From positions 18,259 through 82,258 of the forward strand of contig CALNWS010000007.1 of the NCBI GenBank assembly GCA_940747215.1: a stretch of 64,000 nt of DNA, read 5' to 3'. The position numbers were made by a program, and so were the translations under genes. This DNA comes from an uncultured Paraburkholderia sp. GTDB taxonomy: Bacteria > Pseudomonadota > Gammaproteobacteria > Burkholderiales > Burkholderiaceae. Shown here one piece after another: positions 29,955 to 39,251 of this stretch; position 1 is the first letter of the stretch, and each line of letters starts with the position of its first letter. Under the pieces are notes generated by a model. That model was given only the letters and a program-made list of their open reading frames with translations, ran no database searches and was not told the origin of the DNA.

Positions 29955-30494
29955 AAGTCGGTGTCGTCGAAGTCGGCCTAGGCGGCGTCACGCGCTGGAG
30001 CAGTCTCGTCGATTCGCAACAGCCGATTCCGTCGTTAATTCAGCAACTCATCGACATCACGAACGCGACGGTGCGCGGCGCGCCCACATTCGACGAAATC
30101 GGACCGGCATTTTTCGAGCGTCTGAAGGGCAAACTGTTCGTCGCGCACAACGCGAGTTTCGACCGAGGGTTTCTGCGCGGCGAGTTTCGCCGCGTCGGTC
30201 TTGCGTTCGATCCTGATGTGCTTTGCACAGTGCGTTTGTCGCGCGCGCTGTTTCCTGCAGAGAAGCGTCATGCGCTCGTGCCGTCCGACCGTCACCGCGC
30301 GCTCGCCGACGCTATCTGGGCCACGCGCCATCGCTTGCGGAAGCCGCCGAGCTATACACAGTGCAGGCGATACGTCGTTCGAGCTGTCGACGTATCGCAT
30401 CCTGCAGAGTCATCTGGCGCGTGAATTGCGCGTGATGCCGCTGAGCGTGCCCGTCAATACTTCAACCGATACGCCCACGCCCTCGCTCGCGTAA
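29955..30494 (+). pseudogene. DnaQ-like 3'-5' exonuclease fragment
   Basis: From the junction the frame reads VGVVEVGLGGVTRWSSLVD, PTFDEIGPAFFERLKGKLFV, AHNASFDRGFLRGEFRRVGL and LCTVRLSRALFPAEKRH: the ExoII (HNASFD) and later blocks of a DEDDh exonuclease. ExoI (D-E-T-T-G) is missing at the 5' end and a frameshift after KRH precedes SDRHRALADA. The stretch from about 30330 to TAA 30492 (FELSTYRILQSHLARELRV) does not look like this family and is unassigned. Confidence 0.75.
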
Positions 30495-31158
30495 GCATGG
30501 AAGAACCGCATAGCAATTCAACGCATGGCTCTTCATTCGCATCCCTCGGCGAATCAGCCGGTGCGCCGACGCTGCCCGTCGCGCACACGTGTCCCAACGC
30601 ATGCGTCAACGCGCTCGAGCGTGCTGAGTCATAGCGCGTCAACGATTCCCAGTTAGCCAGTGCCTGCGCAACGCGCGACGGACAATCCGCCGCCTCGCGC
30701 AAAGGTTGTACGCGCGTGAGGCCGGCCACCATCAATTGCGTGAGCTTGTCGAGTTGCGGACGCGTGCTGCTGGCGAGGTCGGGCGCGGGACCGGACGGCG
30801 GTTGCGAATTGCGCCAACTCGCAAAGAGTGCGCTCTGTACTTCCTTGCTGGCGTCGATCTGATCTTGGAAGAAAGCGCGTGCGAAATCCGGGTCCACATT
30901 TGCCGCCGCCGCGCGTTGAGTGACATTGGCGAGAAGGGCGTTTTCGCGCGGCATGTCGGTGATCGCCTGATGGTTGGCCCATTTCCAGCGCGCTACGGGT
31001 TCGGCAAGCGCGAGCCGTTGCGATGCGAGCGCGATCAGATTCGTGAGCGCCGTGTCGTCACCGTTCGCGAAAGCCGGCGAAGGCGCAATGGCAAGCGTGG
31101 CGCATGAAATCAGCGAGGCAAGCGAGCATGACAAGGCGATGCGATGCAGTCGATTCAT
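30454..31158 (-). CDS. Secreted chorismate mutase, AroQ gamma class
   Basis: Intact, 234 aa. Signal peptide (CSLASLISCATLAIAPSPAFA) followed by the AroQ-gamma block ARWKWANHQAITDMPREN, the segment DPDFARAFFQDQIDASKEVQ and a helical C-terminal domain. It turns chorismate into prephenate outside the cytoplasm. Such enzymes occur in host-associated bacteria and may act on host chorismate; its role here is unknown. The last 20 residues (to 30454) may be an extension of the usual end. Confidence 0.85.
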   Translation of the reverse strand: MNRLHRIALSCSLASLISCATLAIAPSPAFANGDDTALTNLIALASQRLALAEPVARWKWANHQAITDMPRENALLANVTQRAAAANVDPDFARAFFQDQIDASKEVQSALFASWRNSQPPSGPAPDLASSTRPQLDKLTQLMVAGLTRVQPLREAADCPSRVAQALANWESLTRYDSARSSALTHALGHVCATGSVGAPADSPRDANEEPCVELLCGSSMLTRARAWAYRLKY

Positions 31159-31437
31159 AGCAGTTAGCCGAACGGCCGGAGCAAAACCAGAAGAATAAAC
31201 GAAGCGGCTTTGCAGGAGACTGCAAACGCACAGAAGGTGAGGGGAGATGAGATGAGGGAGAAGCTGAATGCTACACAGGCGAGCACAAACGAGCACAAGG
31301 CGCCGTGCCAGAGAGTCGCTTCAGGCGGTGATAATCTGCTTCACGTTCCGGGCGAATCGAAGTGGTAGAGGCAAGCGCTTACCGGCGCCGAGCGCGTTGC
31401 GCGCCTGACGTCGACACTGCATTGCGCCGCTGATAAA

Positions 31438-31587
31438 TTACTTCGAGTCGCACGACTTGCGTTGTTCGTCGAAAAAGGCGCGAACATGCTCAGGCAGTTC
31501 TGCACCCAGGAATTCGACGCCAGCGGGTTCCGGATCCAGGCAAAAGACTTTATCCGGGGTCGGAATTTTCGTTGGTTTGGCATCCAT
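31438..31587 (-). CDS. Small hypothetical protein, 49 aa
   Basis: ATG at 31587 with AAGGAG seven bases upstream, a near-ideal ribosome site, and 49 uninterrupted codons to TAA at 31438. The product starts MDAKPTKIPTPDKVF and ends FFDEQRKSCDSK; it is hydrophilic with two cysteines, no signal peptide or membrane segment. No family recognised. It is too short for common ORF thresholds. The good RBS and independent position argue that it is real. Confidence 0.55.
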   Translation of the reverse strand: MDAKPTKIPTPDKVFCLDPEPAGVEFLGAELPEHVRAFFDEQRKSCDSK

Positions 31588-32117
31588 GATCATTCTCCTT
31601 TATAAACCAATTATCTGCCGCCGCTGCTGTGTTGCACCAGCACCCGGTGTGCATCGCTTCTTCTCTGTTGCTTTAACGGCACATCGCAACATTTAAATAG
31701 ATACTTTGAATAGAATTTATTGATTCGTTGCGGCCGGCGTCATTTTCTCCTGCCTGCGAAAACCGTGCAGAACGCCCGCCATTCTCCCTTCCGCCTTGGC
31801 TCTTGGCCACTTCGAGCCCGTTCACCACACAGTAGCGCAGATTATTTGCGTTTATCTGTTGGTCTGAACATATAACGAAGCATTTTGTGCGCTGCAGAAT
31901 CGGCATGATTTTCTGCCAACCATGCGAACGTTCGTTTATTACCGGTCGATTTAACGCATCGGTATAACCCCTAATCTTTTGTAAACGAACGTAAACGAAC
32001 GATTCGCGCGATTCGTTGACGGGTCAACGCACATTTCCAGATTTTTATCGCGCCGGAATTCATGCCTGCGTTTCTACACGGTGCATGACGCAAACGTGCT
32101 CCGATTTATGCCGTCGC
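31588..32117. other. AT-rich intergenic region with repeated motifs
   Basis: About 530 bp with clearly lower GC than the flanks (runs such as TTTAAATAGATACTTTGAAT near 31692). No ORF with support. It contains the repeat set at 31928-32002 and is bounded by the 49-aa gene and the split uvrA2 end. Confidence 0.45.
31928..32002. repeat. Inverted and direct copies of an 11-bp motif
   Basis: ACGTTCGTTTA at 31928-31938 is repeated in reverse complement as TAAACGAACGT at 31982-31992, followed at once by a direct copy TAAACGAACGA at 31992-32002. The arrangement could be an operator set or a hairpin with a 43-base loop. Confidence 0.6.
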
Positions 32118-32604
32118 CTAGTGCGTCACGGGCGCTACTTTTTCCCGTAGATAGCGCGCCGTGCGACTCGCTTCCACGTTGATCACCTGTGCCGGCGTCC
32201 CGCTTGCCACGATCGTGCCGCCCGCGTCGCCTGCGCCGGGACCGACGTTGATCACCCAGTCGCTCTGCGCGGCCACTCGCATGTCGTGTTCGAGAACGAC
32301 TACCGTATGCCCTGCCCGCATCGACGAGACCCTGCAGCTGCACGAGCAGGCAGTCGACGTCGGCGGGATGCAGGCCGGTGGTCGGCTCGTCGAGGATGTA
32401 CAGCGTGTCGCCGCGTTGCGCGCTGCAGTTCGGTTGCCAGCTTGATGCGCTGCGCCTCGCCGCCCGACAACTCGGTCGCCGGCTGTCCGAGCCGGAGATA
32501 GCCGAGGCCGATGTCGCGCAGCACCTTCAGCGCGCGCATCACCGTAGGTTCGTCGGCGAAGAATTCGCATGCGGTGTCCACGGTCAGATCGAGCACTTCG
32601 GCAA
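32118..32604 (-). pseudogene. UvrA2-like ATPase, C-terminal part (split by inversion)
   Basis: Reads [39 protein letters not shown] (ABC signature) and, after frame changes near 32420 and 32325, [11 protein letters not shown] sequence, [20 protein letters not shown] and the tail. This is the last ~180 residues of an excinuclease-A-like protein. The first part lies at 34093-36258 on the opposite strand, and the two break at the same codon region (REK / AEVLD). Several indels are also present. Confidence 0.85.
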
Positions 32605-32648
32605 CGGTTAAAATCGGAATATTCCTCAAGCCTTCCCGGAGTATAGCA

Positions 32649-33663
32649 ATAACTTTGCAACGTCGTAACACTCTCACGAAGTACCTGATCGAGCAGCAGC
32701 GCGAGACCAACAATCTGCCGGCCGACCTACGCCTTTTGATCGAAGTCGTCGCGCGTGCGTGCAAGGCGATCAGCTACCACGTCAGCAAAGGCGCGCTCGG
32801 TGACGCGCTCGGCACGGCGGGCAGTGAGAACGTTCAGGGCGAAGTACAGAAGAAGCTCGACATCCTGTCGAACGAAATCCTGCTCGAAGCGAACGAATGG
32901 GGCGGCAACCTGGCCGGCATGGCTTCGGAGGAGATGGAACAGTTCTTCCCGATTCCGGCCAACTATCCGAAGGGCGAATACCTGCTGGTATTCGATCCGC
33001 TCGACGGTTCGTCGAACATCGACGTGAACGTGTCGATCGGCACGATCTTCTCGGTGCTGCGCTACCCGGACGGCCAGCAGCCCACCGAACAGTCGTTCCT
33101 GCAACCCGGCACGCAGTAGGTCGCGGCGGGTTACGCGGTGTATGGCCCGCAAACCGTGCTCGTGCTCACCACGGGCAACGGCGTGAACTGCTTCACACTC
33201 GACCGCGAACTTGGCTCGTGGGTGCTCACGCAAAGCGACATGCGCATTCCGGTCGAAACGCGCGAGTACGCGATCAACGCTTCGAACGAACGTCACTGGT
33301 ATCCGCCGGTCGAGCAGTACATCGGAGAATTGAAAGCAGGCAAGGACGGCGCGCGCCAGAGCAACTTCAACATGCGCTGGATCGCGTCGATGGTGGCGGA
33401 CGTGCACCGTATCCTGAACCGCGGCGGCATCTTCATGTATCCGGCCGACAAACGCACGCCGGACAAGCCGGGCAAGCTGCGTCTCATGTACGAAGCGAAC
33501 CCGATGGCGTTCATCGTCGAGCAGGCGGGCGGCGCGGCTACCAACGGCGAAGCGCATTCTAGACATCCAGCCGAAGAGCCTGCACGAGTGCGTGGCGGTG
33601 TTCCTCGGTTCGAAGAACGAGGTCGATCGCGTGACCCGCTACCATCTCGAAACAAAAAATTGA
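32649..33663 (+). pseudogene. fbp: Class I fructose-1,6-bisphosphatase
   Basis: FBPase of about 337 aa. Substrate and metal motifs are present (EKxLD-type [13 protein letters not shown]-like [41 protein letters not shown]). Defects: the start position is ATA (32649) with GGAG seven bases upstream, TAG at 33117 (codon 157) where Gln is expected (GTQQVAAGY), and a frameshift near 33550 before [16 protein letters not shown]. The gene is the key gluconeogenic enzyme, so a second copy or a change of metabolism is implied. Confidence 0.92.
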
Positions 33664-33717
33664 TTTAGAGGCTTGCCAAGCTCATAAAGAGGTCCCTACA
33701 ATTTCGCTTATCCCGAT

Positions 33718-33793
33718 GCCGGAATAGCTCAGACGGTAGAGCAGCGCATTCGTAATGCGAAGGTCGGGGGTTCGATTCCTCTTTCCGGCACCA
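33718..33793 (+). tRNA. tRNA-Thr (anticodon CGU)
   Basis: A 76-base cloverleaf with acceptor stem GCCGGAA / TTCCGGC, D-arm AGCTC...GAGC, anticodon loop TTCGTAA (CGT, Thr), T-arm GGGGGTTCGATTCC and encoded CCA. The T-stem uses two G-U pairs and the anticodon stem has a G-A mismatch at its base. Followed by an intrinsic terminator. It lies inside the inverted segment together with fbp. Confidence 0.93.
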
Positions 33794-33806
33794 TCAAGTT
33801 TCAAAC

Positions 33807-33838
33807 AAAAAGCCCAGTCGTGAGAACTGGGCTTTTTG
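33807..33838 (+). terminator. Intrinsic terminator of tRNA-Thr
   Basis: Stem AAAAAGCCCAGT / ACTGGGCTTTTT with a 6-base loop, 14 bases after the tRNA. Confidence 0.9.
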
Positions 33839-34092
33839 TTTTGCGCTTCTTTTTTTCTGCTTCCGCTTGCCCCGCGTGCGCTTCATTCAGTCACGAAACC
33901 GCAGCGGCTCATACTGCCCGCTCACAGAAAGATTGCGCGAAACCATGAAGGCGCTCGGGCATGCTCCGTGCAACTTCATCTGCGCCTGCTCAAGCTCTCT
34001 TTGCGCCGCACCGCTCTCTTCGATCTGGGTGGACCCCAATTTGGACGCCAATCGGCAAACCGCCCCGACTGTCGCAACTGCCTCCGACACGC

Positions 34093-36258
34093 CCGCACCC
34101 ACCGGCTTCGTCCGCGTGCGCGATGTCCGCGCACAACCTGAAAAATATTGACGTCGACATCCCGCGCGATTCGCTCGTGGTGTTCGCAGGCGTGTCCGGC
34201 TCAGGCAAATCATCGCTTGCATTCGGCACGCTGTACGCCGAGGCGCAGCGCCGCTATTTCGAATCGGTCGCGCCGTATGCGCGGCGTCTGATCGACCAGG
34301 TCGGCGTGCCGGAAGTGGACGCCATCGAAGGCTTGCCGCCCGCCGTCGCCTTGCAACAGCAACGCAGCACGCCGAGCGCGCGCTCGTCGGTCGGCAGCAT
34401 CACCACGCTGTCGAGTCTCGTGCGCATGCTCTATTCGCGCACCGGCGACTATCCGGCGAAGCAGCCTATGCTCTTCGCCGAGGACTTTTCGCCGAATACG
34501 GTACAAGGCGCCTACCCGACATGTCACGGGCTCGGCCGCGTGTACGAGGTGACGGAGCAGTCGATGGTGCCCGACGACTCGCTCACGATCCGCGAGCACG
34601 CCGTCGCCGCGTGGCCACCCGCGTGGCACGGCCAGAATCTGCGCGACATCCCGTGACGCTCAGCTACGACGTCGACAAGCCGTGGCACGACTTGCCGAAG
34701 AAAGATCGTGACTGGATTCTGTTCACCGACGAGCAACCGACGGTCCCCGTCTACGCCGGTCTCACGCCGAAGGAGACGCGCGCCACACTCAAACGCAAGG
34801 ACGAGCCGAGTTACCAAGGGACGTTCACCGGCGCGCGACCCTACGTACTGCACACGTTCGCGAACACGCAGAGCGCGCTGATGAAAAACGCGTCTTGCAG
34901 TTCATGGTCGGCAACCTGTGTGTCCGACCTGTCACGGCAAGCGGCTGAAGAAGGAAGCGTTGTCGGTAACGTTCGCCGGGCTCGAAATCGGCGAATTTTC
35001 TCAATTGCCGCTCGCAAGGCTCGCCGAACTTCTGGTGCCGATCACGCGCGGCAAGTGGCCGGACAACCGGGGTGCTTCGGGCAAAGCAACCAAGGCAAGC
35101 GGCAGCGTGCTCAGCCGGCGAGCGATGCAGGATGCCGTCGACAGGCGCGTCGCGGCCGGCGGCTCGGCGCATAAGGCATCACAGGATGTGCAGTGCACGC
35201 CGAACCTCTCCGAGGAAAAGCGCATGGCCGCACAGCGCATTGCGGCCGAGTTGCTGGAGCGACTCGTCACGCTCGTCGATCTCGGTCTTGGGCTTGGCTA
35301 TCTGGCGCTCGAGCGCAGTACGCCGACGTTGTCGTCCGGTGAATTGCAGCGCTTGCGGCTCGCCACGCAGTTGTCCTCGCAGCTGTTCGGCGTGGTGTAT
35401 GTGCTGGACGAGCCCTCGGCCGGCCTGCATCCCGCCGACGGCGAAGCGCTCTTCACGGCCTTGCAAGGATTGAAGGCGGCGGGCAACTCTCTCTTCATCG
35501 TCGAACACGATCTGCAGATGATGAAGCGCGCTGACTGGCTCGTCGACGTCGGTCCCGCGGCCGGCGAGGTCGGTGGCCACATCGTTTATAGCGGACCGCC
35601 GGCGGGACTTGCCGAGGTCGAGGCATCGAGCACGCGCAAGCATCTGTTCGCGCCGCCCGCACCACTCACACGCACGCCGCGCGAAGCAGCGGGCTGGCTG
35701 CGGCTTGCGGGCATCACGCGAAACAACCTGCGCGAGCTGGACGTGACGTTTCCGCTGGGTTGCCTGACCACCGTCACGGGCGTATCGGGTTCGGGCAAGT
35801 CGAGCCTCGTGAGCTAGGCGCTGCCGGAACTGGTCGCGAGCCGGCTCGGCAAGGCCCTCGACAATCCCGACGACGAACAGGACCCGCTGCTCGCGCCCGA
35901 CACTGCGCGCCGACCGGCGGCCACATCACCGAAGGTATGGAGGCACTGCGCCGGCTCGTGCGTGTTGACCAGAAGCCAATCGGGCGCACGCCGCGCTCGA
36001 ATCTCGCCACTTATACCGGTCTCTTCGACCACGTGCGCAAGCTCCTCGCCGAAATGCCACTTGCCCGCAAACGCCGCTACAGAGCCGGACGCTTCTCGTT
36101 CAACGTCTCACAGGGGCGCTGCCCGACGTGCGAAGGCGAAGGCTTCGTCAACGTGGAGCTGCTGTTACTGCCGAGCGTCTATGCGCCCTGCTCGACGTGT
36201 CACGGCACACGCTACAACCCGCAGACGTTCGAAGTCACGTGGCGCGAAAAAACATTGC
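34093..36258 (+). pseudogene. UvrA2-like excinuclease ATPase, N-terminal three quarters
   Basis: Reads [15 protein letters not shown], frameshift, [11 protein letters not shown], Walker [15 protein letters not shown], then zinc-finger and signature regions (CPTCHGKRLKKEALS; LERSTPTLSSGELQR; YVLDEPSAGLHPADG), second Walker [16 protein letters not shown] at 35815, and the second zinc module (CPTCEGEGFVNVE, CSTCHGTRYNPQTF) up to EVTWREK. Frameshifts occur near 34130, 34655, 34890 and 35905. UvrA2-type proteins bind damaged DNA or export-related ligands. The end is cut at 36258; its C-terminus is at 32118-32604. Confidence 0.88.
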
Positions 36259-36396
36259 TGAACGCAGCGATATAGACGAACCACACGAAGGTGCGTGCTC
36301 AGGTTGATGCCCACCGGCGTGTCCGCTTCAACAGTCTCGAACTTCGAGTCTCACAGTCTTCGAGCTTCCGGTTCGAAACCCGCATCACCGCGCGCA

Positions 36397-38236
36397 TCAC
36401 GCGGTATGCCGCGAAGCCAGAGAACGCTGCAAGGCGTTGCGCAGATCCTCGTAATGTACTGGCTTTAATAACGTTTCAAAAAACGGCTTCGGCTTCCCTG
36501 CTTCGTCCTCGCCGCCCGCCCGCACTTCCGGCGAATAAGCACTCACCACGATCACTGGCACGCCCGCCGACGGTCCACCGCGTCCGGCAAACTCTTCCAG
36601 AAACGTATAACCGTCGCGATCCGGCATGTGCAGATCGAGCAGCACCACGTCGCAGCGCCGCGCGTCGAGCCAGCCGAGCGCGTCATCCGCATTGCCGACC
36701 GCGTGCGCGTCGTAATCCATATGCGCGATCATTTCATTGAGCGACTCGCGAATCAGGCGGTTGTCGTCGACGATCAACACGCACGGCCGCGCACCGACGG
36801 GTTCGTCGCTCGTAAAGACCCGCCGGCACTGCGGTCGCCACCGGCGTGACCGGAATCGTCACGGTGAAGGTGGTACCCTCGCCCACCGTGCTCGCGACAT
36901 CCACCGTGCCGTGGAACAGCCTGACGAGTCCCTGCACGATCGTGAGGCCCATGCCCGCGCCTTCGAAGTGGCGCGGGCGCGAGCCGTCGAGCTGCGTAAA
37001 CTCCTGGAAAATCAGCGGAATCTGCGCATGCGGCACGCCCGGCCCCGTGTCGCTCACGACGAACACCAGCACCGACGGCTTCTGCTGCAACTGCACGCGC
37101 ACCGTGCCCGATTCCGTGTAGCGAATCGCATTTGTGACAAGGTTGTTGACGATCTGATGGATGCGATGCGGATCGGATTCCACGAGGCCGACCGTGCCCG
37201 CCACCTCGCTTTCGAGTTGCAGACTGCGAGCGAGCGCGGCCATCGCGTGTTCGTCGACGATCGACGCGAGCAGTTCGCGTGGCTCGAAATGCTCATGGCG
37301 CAATTCGAGTTTGCCGGCGCCGAGACGCGCGTAATCCGTGAGGTCCTTCATCTGCGCTTCGAGATACCGCGCCGCCGACTCGAGCCGCTGGATCATCTTG
37401 CGGTCGGCCTCGGAGTGATAGTTGAAGCCGAGCAGTTCGATCGACGACACGATCGCATGCAGCGGCGTGCGCAACTCGTGGCTGATCATGCCGAGAAACG
37501 CGTCTTTCGCGAGACTCGCCTCGCGCGCCGCCCGGCTCGCCTGGTGCTCGGCTTCGAGCGCCGCGTGCTGCTGATGCATGAGGCGCGTGCGGCGGCGACC
37601 GTTCAGCACGAGCAGCATCGTGGCCGCCGCCGACAGCAACAGCAGCAGACCGCCCGCGAACAGCATGCGGCGTTTGTCGATGAAGTCGCGGTTCATGGCC
37701 TCGCGGTCGGCGACGTTGGCGAAACGCCGGCTGAGCGCGAGATCGCTCACTTCGTTCCAGCGCTGACGTAACTCTCCGACGATGTGCTTCACGCCGTTGC
37801 GGTCCTTCGGCAGCGCACCCACTTCGTGCCGGATGCCGTCGAGCAGATGATCGAGCGACTGGATTTCGTCCATTTGCCGCTGCAGCAGCGAAAGCTGCGT
37901 GGTCAGACGGCGCGTGGAACCCGCCATCACGTGCAGCTTCGATTGCAGCAGCTGATAGCGCAGCATGAGGCGCTGGAAGTCGTCGTCGGCACCCGATTGA
38001 TAGAGCAGCAACTGGTTTTCGAAGCGCGCGTACACAATCTGCAATTGCGCGGCGTCCCAGTAGAAGCCGTCGTACGGGCCGGTGAGCTGCTCGGTCGCGC
38101 GCGGATTCAGCAGATTGGCGAGCAGATAGCCGATCGCGCCCGCCGGCAGGGCGAGCGCCGTCAGCCAGATCAGCACGTTGACGAACCGGCGCCACGGCCG
38201 GCGCGCTATTTGACGATGAGCGCCTTGATCTGCCAT
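36397..38236 (-). pseudogene. Hybrid sensor histidine kinase, frameshift before receiver
   Basis: From ATG 38236: two membrane helices (FVNVLIWLTALALPAGAIGYLL; LFAGGLLLLLSAAATMLL) flanking a sensor loop, HisKA H-box MISHELRTPLHAI, N-box VNNLVTNAIRY, G1 DTGPGVP and G2 GAGMGLTIV. The C-terminal receiver (VLIVDDNRLIRESL; DVVLLDLHMPDRDGY; LLKPVHYEDLR) is in another frame after an indel near 36800. The kinase part is complete, so a truncated kinase could still be made, but phosphorelay to its own receiver is lost. Its start overlaps the upstream molybdopterin gene end. Confidence 0.88.
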
Positions 38237-38731
38237 ACAAATTTCGAATCGCCGTTGGCACCCGTCAGTTCATCGGGGAATGCGTCGCGCGGGTAAATGA
38301 GAAACAGCGGCCCGAAGTCGTTGATCTTCAGGCACCGGCCGTTCATGCTGTACGCGACGACCACGCCGTAGCGGTCGCAGCGAAACCGGCACGGTGTAGG
38401 TGTAGTCGTCGAGCGGTCTGGAATTCGACCTCGGTACCATACGTACCATACGCGCCGACTGTCTTCAGAATATCCGCCAGCAACGGTCCTGTGAAGGTGG
38501 AACGCGGCGTCCACGTGGTTGCGGTGGTGATCGAATGGACAGGCCGCGCGAGCAGTTGCGCTTCGCTGAAGTGATACGACTGGTGCGCGACGTTGGACGG
38601 CTTGCTGATCTTGCCCGAAACGTCGCATCGACAGATGCGGCACGTCGGATGACGGCGCGCCTTGGGCTTTCGATTGCGCGTAAGCGGCGGGCGCGGCGAA
38701 TGCTGTGAAGCGGCAAGCGCCATGAAAAAGG
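38206..38731 (-). pseudogene. Periplasmic molybdopterin-binding oxidoreductase-like protein
   Basis: Pieces in three frames: signal end AFAAPAAYAQSKAQG, LSGKISKPSNVAHQ-like region with FSEAQLLARPVHSITTAT, FTGPLLADILKTVGAYGTYG, and the tail YSMNGRCLKINDFGPLFLIYP to the stop at 38206. This matches the small molybdopterin-dependent oxidoreductase family commonly placed before a sensor kinase. Frameshifts near 38630 and 38400 break it. A 36-bp dispersed repeat lies in its 5' region. Confidence 0.75.
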
Positions 38732-38733
38732 CG

Positions 38734-38769
38734 GCCGCGAACCTTACCGCCGGGCGGCGTGGCGATCCG
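38734..38769. repeat. 36-bp dispersed repeat, copy 1
   Basis: Begins GCCGCGAACCTTACCGCC and ends GGCGTGGCGATCCG. Identical over 36 bases to 41545-41580 in the same orientation. It lies at the 5' end of the molybdopterin-protein pseudogene. The middle contains a short palindrome (CCGCCGGGCGG). Confidence 0.85.
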
Positions 38770-39251
38770 CTCGCGGGTTTCGTTGCCTCCAGAGTTGCTG
38801 CCGGATCTGCCATGCGATCTGCTTCGCGCTTCGCCACCATACCCGCCGCTTTCCTTACCGTCGCGCTGGCCCAGCGCACGCGGCCGAGTGCACGTCCGGG
38901 ATGCATTCATATGTGCATGCGACCTTCGTGCCACCGCGCTGTGCATCGTCAGGCACCTGTTCGGTCGCCCTAGTCATCTGAATTTCTTATTCCGTTGTGT
39001 TCTCGTGATATCCGGTTCACGGCGGCCATACCACGCACGCGCTGTTCTTTGCTGTGATGCGCGATACACGCCCTGCCGGCGATAATGCGTCACCCCGACG
39101 CGCGATCTTTGAACCGCATATATAACATAAATTGTCGAAATTCCTTGTCTCAAAAACGGGATGGCCGCCTAGCGCTATGATACGCCGCTCCTCGTCATGG
39201 AATCCACCTTCGGATCACGCGCAGTCCGCCCGATGCGACCTTCACAGAGTC
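38770..39251. other. Intergenic region before the phosphoribosyltransferase gene
   Basis: About 480 bp with no supported gene; it holds the 5' ends of the divergent molybdopterin pseudogene and the phosphoribosyltransferase gene. The section 39050-39170 is relatively AT-rich and may be the promoter. Confidence 0.4.

Noticed and set aside
33718..33793. tRNA-Thr considered as a genomic-island insertion site
   Set aside because: No integrase and no repeat of the tRNA 3' end was seen nearby; the flanking fbp/uvrA2 context is the usual chromosomal one.
36737..37771. 344-codon plus-strand ORF opposite the histidine kinase
   Set aside because: Antisense shadow; Arg/His/Ala-rich with no conserved motif.
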